Shown one piece after another: positions 1-8,564 of a stretch of DNA of 23,234 nt. This stretch comes from a virus. Every line of letters starts with the position of its first letter. Positions within the stretch are counted from its first letter, which is position 1. The translations under genes were made by a program, and so were the position numbers. The notes below the pieces were generated by a model that worked only from the letters and a program-made list of their open reading frames with translations, ran no database searches and was not told where the DNA came from. The DNA lies in IMG/VR virus record IMGVR_UViG_3300025120_000584, positions 1-23,234 of that record. One strand, written 5' to 3'.

Positions 1-3000
1 TAGCCGTGCATCTAATGCCGATATTATATCGTCGTAAGTGTCTTGGAAGTAGTTTCGCATCTGACGGTAGAAAGCCTTACCCTCATTGTCTAACTTATCA
101 TACTCTGCTTTTAACTGATCGTATTCAGCAGAACGTTCTTTGTCGTCTCGTATAGTTTTCATATACTTTGCATCACTACGAGACGGATCAACTTTTAAGA
201 ATGTAGATCGTGGGATTATATTGTTTAGTACTTTTGCAAGGTCTTTGTTCTTGCGCTGCCACGCATGTAGATTATTCAGTATAGAGTCTAAGACTTCAGA
301 CTTTTGACGTAGTGCACCACTTTGCTTGTTAATAAGCATGTTCAATTGCTTGGCGAATGGTATTTTCTTTGACGCTATGTCTGTCAAGATGTTTACAGGC
401 AATGTATTAAGTGTCCAGCTCTTAGCTGTTCTTCCTACACCCTCGTCAAATACAACGCTACTGAGTTCAGCTATTTTTTCTTTACCGCTTTCAGGTACTA
501 CGTTTGCTATATTTTGAACTAGCCCTGCGGCTCCTTTTTTATTGTCTGCTGCCATGAGCATATTCGGTGCAGCACGTGTAGCAGGTGACGGAGATAGTAA
601 TCCTTCTATAAGGCGATCAACTTCTGACAGTGCAGTCGGTGACGGCGATAGACCTAATATCTTACGCACGACACGTTTGATAGCACCTGTAAACTTCTCC
701 CAGCCTGACATCTTACCGCCATCCACCCGGGTGAGAGCTAGTGCGCTTTGGAACTCAGGGTTGCTAAATGCTTCAGCGACAAACTCATCAAGACTAGCTG
801 TGCCATAAACTTCCCCAAATTGCTCGCGTATATTTTCAAGAATAGTCTGTAGCTGCTTCACTTCTGGTAAAGATGGGTTTGCCGCAATCGATGCCGAGGT
901 AGCTGCGTGGGTCATCTCATGCAGTATAGTATGCACGTTCATCCCGTTGTTAGCATCGATGTAAATTGTATTCTGTTCAGGCGAAAACAAACCAGCAGCT
1001 TTGCGCCCCGCTAGTGGAGATATGTCATCAACCACTTGTACTTGTGTACCGCCGACAACACTGCCTAGCTTGGCTGCAATCTCGCGGATACGTTTTACTT
1101 GGCTCGTTGTAGCAATAGCATCTACCGCAAACTGTAAATCACCACGCTGCAAAGCGTTTTTTATACTTGGAAGTAGCTTTTGGTCTAGTCCATGCACAGG
1201 ATCAATAAGTAGGAAACCTAACTCACTTTTAGTGTAGGCAAGCCCGTCGTAGTATTCTTGTACTTCTTCTGGTGTAAGAGGTTTATTTTTATTCTCTGGA
1301 TCAAGATAAACGTACTCATCTTTTTTAGGAACTTTACGCTTTTTAAACCCAAGCCCTGCCATATAAGAATCAAACGCGGTTTGCCCTTTGACTGGCTTAA
1401 TTGCGCCAACTGCGCCTTCCCCGCGTTGAGCCTGATCTAATTCCGCAGGTGAACGAGTCTGTGCTTCTAGTTTAAGTGCATCAAGTTCACGATCCATCTG
1501 TTTTTGAAGTGCTTCGTTATCTTTGCGTTGAATACTTTTAGCTGCTTTAGTTACAGCAATATACGCATCAGAGGGGTTAAACTTAGATGTATCTCTACGT
1601 GCGGTTACACTTGCGTTGCGCGTTTCTACGAACGCTTGGCGCGATAAGTTATCAAACACCCACTTCCGTGCATCCATAGCGACTTTTTGAGTCATACCTT
1701 TGTAGAAAGCAAACTCTACAGGTGTGTAATCTTTTTCAATGTTTTGAGTCGGGCCTGCCACACTGACTGCACCCATTTCGGCAAGGGCATCAACAGGTCT
1801 ACGGAATCGTTTAAAGAATAATTTTGCGGCTTTAGCTTGTGGATTAAGTTCTTTGTCAGATGTTTCAAGTAGTTCCGCAACACCTTCTTTATCCACAGCA
1901 GTTGTGACTTCTGGTGCAGACTGTGGGTCTACTTGCGTATCGTGATATTCTCTAACTTGTGGTTGCTTGCCCCGATTGCTATCAAACACTTGCTCAATAC
2001 GTGCTTGCGCTGCTGCATCTTGCTGCGCTTCCATAGCTTGCAATTGTTCTTGCGGTACGGGTGCGGCTTGCACTTGCGGAGCATCGGGTACTTGCACAGG
2101 TGCAGGGATGTTCTGTTGTGCTACGCCAGTAACCTGACCCGGTATAGCCGCTTGCTGCATAGCAGGTGTAGCTTCTGTTTGTGGTGTGACTTGTACTGGC
2201 GTAGCCGTCGCCTGTTCAGCAAGCTGTTGTACTGCCGCTATGCCTTGCTCGTCAGGGGTTGTTTCTAATGTATCGGGCTGTTCTCTTGTTGCCACAACAG
2301 GTGGCACAGTAGTTGACATATCTGTTCCCACTGGTCTTGGCTCAAGTGGTGTAGGCTGGACGGCACTCTCAACTCCACTTCCATCCCCTCTTTCTCCATC
2401 CACGCTAGGTTTACTATCTGAAACGCTTGTTCCAACTGCTTCTGGCTCAGGTCTAACTCCTGCATTTTCGACCTCCAATCCGTCTAAGAAGCCTTGCACT
2501 CCTTCTTTAGCTTCTGGTACAGAACTTATATTTGCATAGTTTCTAAGTTCGTCAAGAACTCCTTCGTCAGATACTTTTTTACCAACTAAACTCTTTTTAG
2601 TACCCTCACGACGGATTAGTGCCTGCTTCGGCACACTAAGACTGGCTAAAAAGTCGTCATCGATTACTTGTTCTTGTGGCGTAACTGCCATACCTTCTAC
2701 AGGTTTTTTACCTACTTCAATCTGCTGACCAGTCTGTTCGCTCTCGATTGCAGCGGTGCCGCTTTCTTGTGGCTCAAGCCCAGGTAAGTAGTCTTGAGTC
2801 TTAGCTACAGCTTTTGCATCAGCCTTTTTTTGTTTTCGGGTTTGCTCGTTAACAAGGTTAGCTTCTTCTTTAACCACTGCCGCACTTGGTGTAGCAGTTT
2901 CTCCTGCCACCACAGCCGATTCTGCTGCACGTTGTTCGTCTGTTTGTTGTGCTTTACCTTTCGGTGATGTCGGGTCTGCTGCATTTTTAGCTTCTGTAGC

Positions 3001-4212
3001 TATTGCCGCGTTAGCTGCTAACCTACGCTCTGCTATAATCTGCTCTATAACGGCAGGGGAATAGTCTTGATCTAGTTCTTCTCTTATAAAATCTTCGTCT
3101 ACATTTGGGTCTGTTAACCGTGCATCTGTAGCTATCGCCGTCCTAGCAACAGAAATAGCGTCTTCAGTCGGCTCAACCGCAAATAACTCGCCCTGTTCTT
3201 GCCCTTTTTGTAACTGAGGAGTTGTTTGTGTGTCTTGTTCAACCTGCCCCTCCGGCCCAGGAGTAGTATCGTCTATTTCTGGACTACGCTCACCGAATGC
3301 TCCAAGTGTAGCTCGTGTGCCACCACCGACGAGACCACCTGCAATAGCTGCTTCACGATACTCTGCAATGGCATCTTCGCTGTCAATCGGTAGTCCTGCC
3401 TGTGCTCGTTCCATCATCTGTTGACCAACTTCGGTCAAACTTTCAGTTGTAGCACCACTACCTGCACGAGTAGCTGCGCGGGTAAAAATAGATTTTCCTA
3501 AAGAACGGAACGCTCCACCTAACAACACCTTGTCAGCAATACCTTCAAGAGCAGCTTGACCAAACGTAGCTACAAGAGCATCGCTAACATCGACTGACGC
3601 TTTTTTACCTGCGGCTACTTCATCCTCTTGACGTTGGATGTTGTTACCAAACAAAATCGGCGCGGTTGCAACTGCTGCGGCACCTGCACCTACGGCAAAA
3701 GAACCAAGTGCGGTTGCGGTTGCGGCGGCAGGGGCTACGATAGGGGCGGCTATGGCTGCACCTAAACCAAGACCAAGCTGTGGTATTTGTTCGCCAGCAA
3801 TTTCTCCTGCGTATGTCAACCCTGACATAATACCTTCTACATCTGTAGACTGCATGCGTTCTGGCTGCTCAAGCATTAACTCGCCTAACTCTTGTTGAGC
3901 GCGTCCCTCTAGTCCTTGTCCATATTCTGCAAGGAACTCAAGTCCAGACTTCTCACCGATAGTGCCAAGTGTCTCGCCAAATGCTTGTTTGATTTGTTTT
4001 TTACCACGAGCAAAACCACGACCTATCGCTGTGCCGTCATCAGGTTCTTCATACTCTCCAAAAGTTTCTTCATACTCAGTAGCAAAACTAGCCCTATCCT
4101 GGCTAAGAACTTCTCTTATCTTAGCAAATTCAGTGTTTGAAGGCGCGTCTCCAGCAATAGTGAAGTTGTATCCCTGCCCTGTTTGTGAGTCGATATACTG
4201 ATAAACACCCAT
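1..4212 (-). CDS. Giant polyvalent virion/ejection protein with HEMTH metallopeptidase domain (3'-partial)
   Basis: I read this frame codon by codon from the ATG at 4212 to the left edge and found no stop, so at least 1404 residues are encoded and the C-terminus lies outside the window. AAGGCG precedes the ATG by 7 nt. Visible parts: a short N-terminal region (MGVYQYIDSQTG); an Ala/Gly-rich hydrophobic stretch around residues 143-188 that could insert in or cross a membrane; a conserved-looking segment at ~258-310 (TEVGQQMMERAQAGLP); a long Pro/Gln/Thr-rich, probably disordered linker, densest at ~605-760; then HEMTH at residues 1098-1102 preceded by TIYIDANNGMNVHTIL. EFVAEAF at ~1143-1149 offers Glu1143 or Glu1147 as third zinc ligand, as in gluzincins. 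Charged helical sequence follows. Large multi-domain proteins of this kind occur in marine phages and are usually taken as internal virion proteins. Last gene of the GNAT/514/794 block, 11 bp after the 794-aa gene. Protease activity is inferred, not shown. Confidence 0.88.
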   Translation of the reverse strand, partial: MGVYQYIDSQTGQGYNFTIAGDAPSNTEFAKIREVLSQDRASFATEYEETFGEYEEPDDGTAIGRGFARGKKQIKQAFGETLGTIGEKSGLEFLAEYGQGLEGRAQQELGELMLEQPERMQSTDVEGIMSGLTYAGEIAGEQIPQLGLGLGAAIAAPIVAPAAATATALGSFAVGAGAAAVATAPILFGNNIQRQEDEVAAGKKASVDVSDALVATFGQAALEGIADKVLLGGAFRSLGKSIFTRAATRAGSGATTESLTEVGQQMMERAQAGLPIDSEDAIAEYREAAIAGGLVGGGTRATLGAFGERSPEIDDTTPGPEGQVEQDTQTTPQLQKGQEQGELFAVEPTEDAISVARTAIATDARLTDPNVDEDFIREELDQDYSPAVIEQIIAERRLAANAAIATEAKNAADPTSPKGKAQQTDEQRAAESAVVAGETATPSAAVVKEEANLVNEQTRKQKKADAKAVAKTQDYLPGLEPQESGTAAIESEQTGQQIEVGKKPVEGMAVTPQEQVIDDDFLASLSVPKQALIRREGTKKSLVGKKVSDEGVLDELRNYANISSVPEAKEGVQGFLDGLEVENAGVRPEPEAVGTSVSDSKPSVDGERGDGSGVESAVQPTPLEPRPVGTDMSTTVPPVVATREQPDTLETTPDEQGIAAVQQLAEQATATPVQVTPQTEATPAMQQAAIPGQVTGVAQQNIPAPVQVPDAPQVQAAPVPQEQLQAMEAQQDAAAQARIEQVFDSNRGKQPQVREYHDTQVDPQSAPEVTTAVDKEGVAELLETSDKELNPQAKAAKLFFKRFRRPVDALAEMGAVSVAGPTQNIEKDYTPVEFAFYKGMTQKVAMDARKWVFDNLSRQAFVETRNASVTARRDTSKFNPSDAYIAVTKAAKSIQRKDNEALQKQMDRELDALKLEAQTRSPAELDQAQRGEGAVGAIKPVKGQTAFDSYMAGLGFKKRKVPKKDEYVYLDPENKNKPLTPEEVQEYYDGLAYTKSELGFLLIDPVHGLDQKLLPSIKNALQRGDLQFAVDAIATTSQVKRIREIAAKLGSVVGGTQVQVVDDISPLAGRKAAGLFSPEQNTIYIDANNGMNVHTILHEMTHAATSASIAANPSLPEVKQLQTILENIREQFGEVYGTASLDEFVAEAFSNPEFQSALALTRVDGGKMSGWEKFTGAIKRVVRKILGLSPSPTALSEVDRLIEGLLSPSPATRAAPNMLMAADNKKGAAGLVQNIANVVPESGKEKIAELSSVVFDEGVGRTAKSWTLNTLPVNILTDIASKKIPFAKQLNMLINKQSGALRQKSEVLDSILNNLHAWQRKNKDLAKVLNNIIPRSTFLKVDPSRSDAKYMKTIRDDKERSAEYDQLKAEYDKLDNEGKAFYRQMRNYFQDTYDDIISALDARL

Positions 4213-4223
4213 TTATACACGCC

Positions 4224-6608
4224 TTACGATGTTACATTGATGTCTTTAAATCCACCTGCGTTATCTGCACTAGCAGGATTAACATTAAAAGAAGCATCGA
4301 ATACTCGTTTTAATTCATCATAACGTGTTGCGGCTGCATCAAAAACTTTCTTTGCTGCTAGTTTAGCAGGGCCAGGTTTTGCTTGCATGTACTTCTCTTC
4401 TGCATCTGTCAGTTCAGTGTATGCGCTTGAAAGTGCAGTGGCAGGTATATTTTTACCCGCACGTTGTGATCTAATGTTTGCAATGTCTAGTTGTGTCTGT
4501 AGCTTGAGCATGTCAGCGTCAAAAGCTTGCTTACCCTTCTTAGATGCGCTCAAAGCTTTCAGCCCTGCCTGTCCACCTTCGCCGACTGCTCCTAACAACG
4601 TAGGAGATTTAGAACCCATTATCTGGAACCCAGCTTGTGCAAGTGCCATCCACTTATCTGATTCAGATTGCTTCTGACGTTCTGACAACATCTTAGCAAT
4701 GCGAGAATCTGTAGAGCCAAATCCTGCGGAATCGGGATCGGTCACAGGTAATCTTTTGTTGGGGTCATCGTCTGTAGTTACCTTTGGTGCAGGAGTGGTA
4801 GGATCACCAATATTTGGATTTTCCATTTCTAAGTCAGGAAAAAAGCCAGAAACTTCAGTACTAATTCCTGGAACGACTTCAGTAGCCCCACCACGTAGAG
4901 CGTCTATACGTGCTTCTCGTTCTGCTTCTGACTCAATACCAGCTTCATTTTCTAATTCTCTATCAGCTACAGCATCTTGTGAGGCTTTTATATTTGCGGC
5001 TGCTAACCGTGGATCAACTCCTGCTAATACTTGCTCATTAAAAGTTTGATATATAGAAGAACCCACATTTTGTAACGCGCTTGGTATGTTACGAAGAGCT
5101 TCTGCTGCGTCTTCTCCCGTTTCCATAGTATCTATACGGCGCATCAATACATTTTTACGTTTTGCTAATGCATTTGCAAGTATTTCATCATTTGCCTGTT
5201 CCGCATCAAGAATTTGTTGGTTTATATCAGCAATTTGACCTTCTAAAACTTCTCTTTTATTTGGCACTGCGCCTACCTCTAACAACGACTCTGGCTTTAG
5301 GGTACTATCATAAAGACTTTTACCTGCTGCTGCTGCCGCACGGCCAAGAAACGGTACTACATCTCCCATAAAGGTAGGTTTGTCTGTTTCAGCTTTCGCT
5401 AATGCCCTTTGCTCTGCATCGTTAGAAACAGACGATAGGTAAGGTATAGGATTAAACCCACCCGATTCATCCCCAAAACCTGCATTTCGTTTTTGAAGAA
5501 ACTCTTGTGTAGCTGTGCCTATACCTTCAGGGTAGAGTGTATTTGCTACATCTTTAAACTCATCGCTAGCCAGATCCATGCCTCCAAATTCTGTAGCGCC
5601 TAGTCTTGGGTCTACGTCTGACATAGAAGATATTGATGGAAGCTCACCTGAATCAACATTTTTAAGGGCGTCGGGAGCGTCATCTAAGAAGGGAGAATAT
5701 ACTTTTGGATTTGATGTTGGCCCTCTTTCATTCATATAGTTTTTATACTTAATAAACATTTCTTGGGCTTGAGGCACGTCGTTAAAACCATTTTCCTCTA
5801 AGAATGTTTCATATGTGTACGCAGGATTTGACCCAAAGCCTGTTCTTGGTCTTAACGGATCTTCTGGCAATTCTGGATCATCATCTCTACGCTCATCTGC
5901 TAACGGAGCTAGTGTGAAGTCTTCTATATTTTTAGACACGCTTCCGATACCTTCGCCGCCTAGATAAGTGCTTTGTGAAGGATCACGAAAAGACTTATTA
6001 CCGAAGATACCTTGATCTTCCATTCTTTGTAGGTCACGCCGTTTAAAACCGTCCATGCCAAGCGGTATTCGCCCTATATCTGCTTTATTTAAAAGCATGG
6101 ACTCTGCTTCACGAACAGCATCTACACCATAATTAGAGATAAGTGATTCTTTATCTCTTCCACTTTGTAATTCGGCTGCAATTTTCATTAAATCAACTTG
6201 TTCAAGACCGCTTAATGAGGTGTATTGTGTCATGGGGTTTAGGCCACCATTAGCCATCCTAACAATACCGCCTTCTGCCATCATTTGTGGTTGAGGTGCA
6301 CGTGTAGCAGGAATTGGTGTGGCTGTGTCCATGCCCGTATTCTGAGCCATGTTTGTATTCGGTGCCATTGCTCGTGCTGCGCCCATAATACCTTCTTGTG
6401 GCATACCTGCGGCTGTGACAACTTCTTCTGCTACGGTAGGCATATCGGCGTTTTGTTGGCGTTGGAAGTCATCCCGCATGCGTTTACGGCGTTTTAGCTC
6501 ACTCAAGACAAGAAACTGTGGTGCAGATCCCGTAGGAGCCTGCATCTCTTGCATTAGTGCGTTATCTGGTAAGTCTTTAAGGCTGTCCTGAAGTTTTAAA
6601 ATGTTCAT
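4224..6608 (-). CDS. Putative internal virion (ejection) protein, 794 aa
   Basis: The start ATG overlaps the stop of the 514-aa gene by four bases (ATGA, 6605-6608), which implies translational coupling. The N-terminus (residues 1-60, with LPDNALMQEM and LVLSELKRRKRMR) resembles an opening seen in many marine phage structural proteins. Residues 111-122 carry AEGGIVRMANGG, a motif almost repeated in the 359-aa protein at 8564-9643. The middle (~230-440) is acidic, Pro/Gly-rich and probably extended. Residues ~450-575 are helical and charged, and likely form a coiled coil. The C-terminal part (~635-770, with DKWMALAQAGFQIMGSKSPT) is a hydrophobic/Gly segment followed by a long helix. No enzymatic motif was seen. 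Length and position match T7 gp15 (747 aa) by order only; I see no sequence similarity. The ejection role is inferred from context. Confidence 0.85.
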   Translation of the reverse strand: MNILKLQDSLKDLPDNALMQEMQAPTGSAPQFLVLSELKRRKRMRDDFQRQQNADMPTVAEEVVTAAGMPQEGIMGAARAMAPNTNMAQNTGMDTATPIPATRAPQPQMMAEGGIVRMANGGLNPMTQYTSLSGLEQVDLMKIAAELQSGRDKESLISNYGVDAVREAESMLLNKADIGRIPLGMDGFKRRDLQRMEDQGIFGNKSFRDPSQSTYLGGEGIGSVSKNIEDFTLAPLADERRDDDPELPEDPLRPRTGFGSNPAYTYETFLEENGFNDVPQAQEMFIKYKNYMNERGPTSNPKVYSPFLDDAPDALKNVDSGELPSISSMSDVDPRLGATEFGGMDLASDEFKDVANTLYPEGIGTATQEFLQKRNAGFGDESGGFNPIPYLSSVSNDAEQRALAKAETDKPTFMGDVVPFLGRAAAAAGKSLYDSTLKPESLLEVGAVPNKREVLEGQIADINQQILDAEQANDEILANALAKRKNVLMRRIDTMETGEDAAEALRNIPSALQNVGSSIYQTFNEQVLAGVDPRLAAANIKASQDAVADRELENEAGIESEAEREARIDALRGGATEVVPGISTEVSGFFPDLEMENPNIGDPTTPAPKVTTDDDPNKRLPVTDPDSAGFGSTDSRIAKMLSERQKQSESDKWMALAQAGFQIMGSKSPTLLGAVGEGGQAGLKALSASKKGKQAFDADMLKLQTQLDIANIRSQRAGKNIPATALSSAYTELTDAEEKYMQAKPGPAKLAAKKVFDAAATRYDELKRVFDASFNVNPASADNAGGFKDINVTS

Positions 6609-8149
6609 GCTGATAGACCTTTATACAGTCCAAGTGCCGAAATACCTGCGCCAAGTGCTTGTTGCACTGGATTATAATTTGCAAACCTTGTTTGCTCCAC
6701 ATCAGGCGTGACTGGTACACCACGTAAAATACCTGCCATACGCTCATATTGTGAGATCGGGTAATCACGTTGTCTAATAAAATCTTCGTAAGCAAGGTCA
6801 AGCCTACCCTGATCTTCTGCACGAACATCCCTACCAATCGATTCAAGTAGCTGTGCGCCTTGAATATCTGCTGCACGTTGTCGCTCACCCAAACCTGCAA
6901 GACCTGCGCCCAAGCCTGCGAGATTGCTAGCTCCAGATCCTATGGCACCGTATGCTGAAAGACCCTGACCTGCACCGAACTGACGAGACTGTTCTGTAGC
7001 TGCTTGTACACGAGCAGCTTCTTGCTGCATAATTTGATCCATACGAGCATTTTCTGCTGCTTCTGCTGCTTGCACTCTGCCCATTTCTGATGCTTTACCT
7101 GCCTCAATACGGGCCAAGTCTTGGTACTTAGAAGCCTGAACACGAGCGCGTTCCGCTGCTTCTTGATTACCTGCACGAGCAAACTCAGCCGCTTGTGCTT
7201 GTTCTCTAGATGCAAGCTCTGTGTATCTAGCTTGATCTACACGAGCTTGTTCACCAGCTTGACCTGTTTGAACTCTTGCCATTTCAGCAGCACGTCTTGC
7301 ATCTGATTCCATTCTTGCTGCACGATCAAGTCCGAACTGCTGTGCTGCCTGTTCAAACGCAGACTGTGTGCCACCAGCCTGTATATCACCTAGCTGTCTA
7401 CCCAATGATTCTTCAGCTAATGCCTCTTGTACTGCCTGACGCGATCCACCAAACGCTCCTGCCTGTACTGCTCTTGCTGATCTTCCCGATCTTTGTCGTT
7501 CAAAGTCTAACTCAGCTTGCTGCTTCTGCTCATCAACAACTGCTTGCATATACGGAGACATGTACCTTTGAGCTGCTGCTGCGGTAAAATCTTCAGGTTC
7601 TCTAAACTGATACTGTTGAAATTGGTAGTCAGGTCTAAAACCAAACTGGCTAAACTGTGTTGGGTCACGAAATTGATACTCATTAAATTCTCCGAACGGT
7701 GTGAACTCTGCCTCTTTAAACCCCTCGTACCGTGTTGGATCGAAAGCGCTAAACTCACCAGTGTCGTAGTTTGCTAGACCACGCAAACCACCTAGAGCCT
7801 CTGCCTGTATATCCATACCTGCTTGTGCTGCGCCTTGGGCTTGAGGCATGCCTGAAATACCAGACTGCGCTATGCCGCGTGTCATGGCACGAGAGCCTTG
7901 GATGTCACCATACATAGAAGATGGTGCGATGCGCTCACCTTGATACGGCATATAAGTGGACTTCTGACCAAAGCCTGTGATGTTGCCTTCTGCGTCGTAA
8001 GTTGGATTGCTCAGATCATCTTGAAACGGCATAAGGGCTTCTTCTGCACCCTGCAACATCCGACGAAAATACGGATCAGCGTATTCAGGTAAGTTTGTTT
8101 GACGTTGTGTTACGTCAGTGGGTGTTTGTCTTGAACTGCCCTTGCCCAT
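6605..8149 (-). CDS. Putative internal virion protein with hendecad coiled coil, 514 aa
   Basis: The ATG at 8149 has GGAG upstream (in GGAGTTATAAA) and lies 1 bp after the GNAT-like gene. Layout: polar N-terminus (1-50); Gly/Ala segment (~85-125); a strikingly aromatic stretch (133-188) with YQFRDPTQF and YQFREPEDF; a segment with AVQAGAFGGSRQAVQEA (227-243) of a type common in marine phage structural proteins; nine consecutive 11-residue repeats (288-386, consensus xExARVQAxxA); a Gly/Ala hydrophobic patch (~393-421); and a C-terminal helical region ending in a small Gly-rich tail. Hendecads form long, nearly untwisted helical bundles. A protein with a long helical rod, aromatic stickers and short hydrophobic patches would fit a core or ejection component, but that is inferred. 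Next to the GNAT-like gene and the 794-aa and giant genes. Confidence 0.86.
   Translation of the reverse strand: MGKGSSRQTPTDVTQRQTNLPEYADPYFRRMLQGAEEALMPFQDDLSNPTYDAEGNITGFGQKSTYMPYQGERIAPSSMYGDIQGSRAMTRGIAQSGISGMPQAQGAAQAGMDIQAEALGGLRGLANYDTGEFSAFDPTRYEGFKEAEFTPFGEFNEYQFRDPTQFSQFGFRPDYQFQQYQFREPEDFTAAAAQRYMSPYMQAVVDEQKQQAELDFERQRSGRSARAVQAGAFGGSRQAVQEALAEESLGRQLGDIQAGGTQSAFEQAAQQFGLDRAARMESDARRAAEMARVQTGQAGEQARVDQARYTELASREQAQAAEFARAGNQEAAERARVQASKYQDLARIEAGKASEMGRVQAAEAAENARMDQIMQQEAARVQAATEQSRQFGAGQGLSAYGAIGSGASNLAGLGAGLAGLGERQRAADIQGAQLLESIGRDVRAEDQGRLDLAYEDFIRQRDYPISQYERMAGILRGVPVTPDVEQTRFANYNPVQQALGAGISALGLYKGLSA
6992..7288 (-). repeat. Nine 33-bp units encoding hendecad repeats
   Basis: Residues 288-386 of the 514-aa protein divide without gaps into nine 11-mers, such as AEMARVQTGQA, GEQARVDQARY, AERARVQASKY, QDLARIEAGKA, SEMGRVQAAEA and QEAARVQAATE. 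Ala4, Arg5 and a hydrophobic residue at 6 recur in most units. The DNA is diverged, so the period is clearest in protein. Confidence 0.8.
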
Positions 8150-8150
8150 T

Positions 8151-8564
8151 TTATAACTCCATTCGGTAAGCTATATATTCAGGATAGAATCCATGTTTTT
8201 TCAAAGCTCTACCCCATCCTTTCCGTCCATAGCCCTCTAGATGACTACATCCTAACTCATTTCCGTAGCGGCGCATAGTGTCGATCAGTTGATCTTCCCA
8301 TTCTTTCATACGTTCTCCGCCTACCCAATCTAATGCCAAGGCTTTCCGTTGAGGGTATATTAAAAGTCGTGTGGTAAATGCAGCTATTATGCTATCATCT
8401 TTATCCATTACAACCCAAAGAACGTAAGTGTCGTTATATATGCCATCTAATACATCTATCAGTTCGGCTTTGTCTTTAACTGTCGCTACGCTCTTCTTTA
8501 ATACTCTCTCAACTTCCTTCCATATCTGGCCTACCGCCTCTGGCGGCACCAAGCTTACCCTCAC
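8151..8564 (-). CDS. GNAT-fold-like protein, possible T7 gp13-like internal virion protein A analogue
   Basis: 137 aa from a GTG at 8564 that shares one base with the TAG of the upstream gene (TAGTG); AAGGAG lies about 12 nt upstream. The pattern is GNAT-like: a strand LWVVMDKDDSIIAAFTTRL (~49-67), a strand LALDWVGG (~76-83), a helix rich in W, M and R, then a C-terminal GCSHLEGYGRKGWGRALKKH (~104-123) and a final aromatic strand. The canonical acetyl-CoA loop (R/Q-x-x-G-x-G/A) is not evident, so it may be non-catalytic. T7 gp13, a small (138 aa) GNAT-like internal virion protein, has nearly the same length and precedes the other core genes, as this gene does. Alternatives are a true acetyltransferase modifying a host or virion protein. 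Fold call moderate; role inferred from order. Confidence 0.78.
   Translation of the reverse strand: MRVSLVPPEAVGQIWKEVERVLKKSVATVKDKAELIDVLDGIYNDTYVLWVVMDKDDSIIAAFTTRLLIYPQRKALALDWVGGERMKEWEDQLIDTMRRYGNELGCSHLEGYGRKGWGRALKKHGFYPEYIAYRMEL

Noticed and set aside
2265-2465. Minus-strand 66-codon ORF within the giant gene
   Set aside because: Out of frame inside the Pro/Gln-rich linker of a continuous frame; repetitive codons create the spurious opening.
326-4201. Plus-strand ORFs of 60-117 codons opposite the giant gene and similar ones elsewhere
   Set aside because: They lie opposite long minus-strand genes with ribosome sites, have odd compositions (Cys, Ser or Leu-rich) and show no recognisable family.
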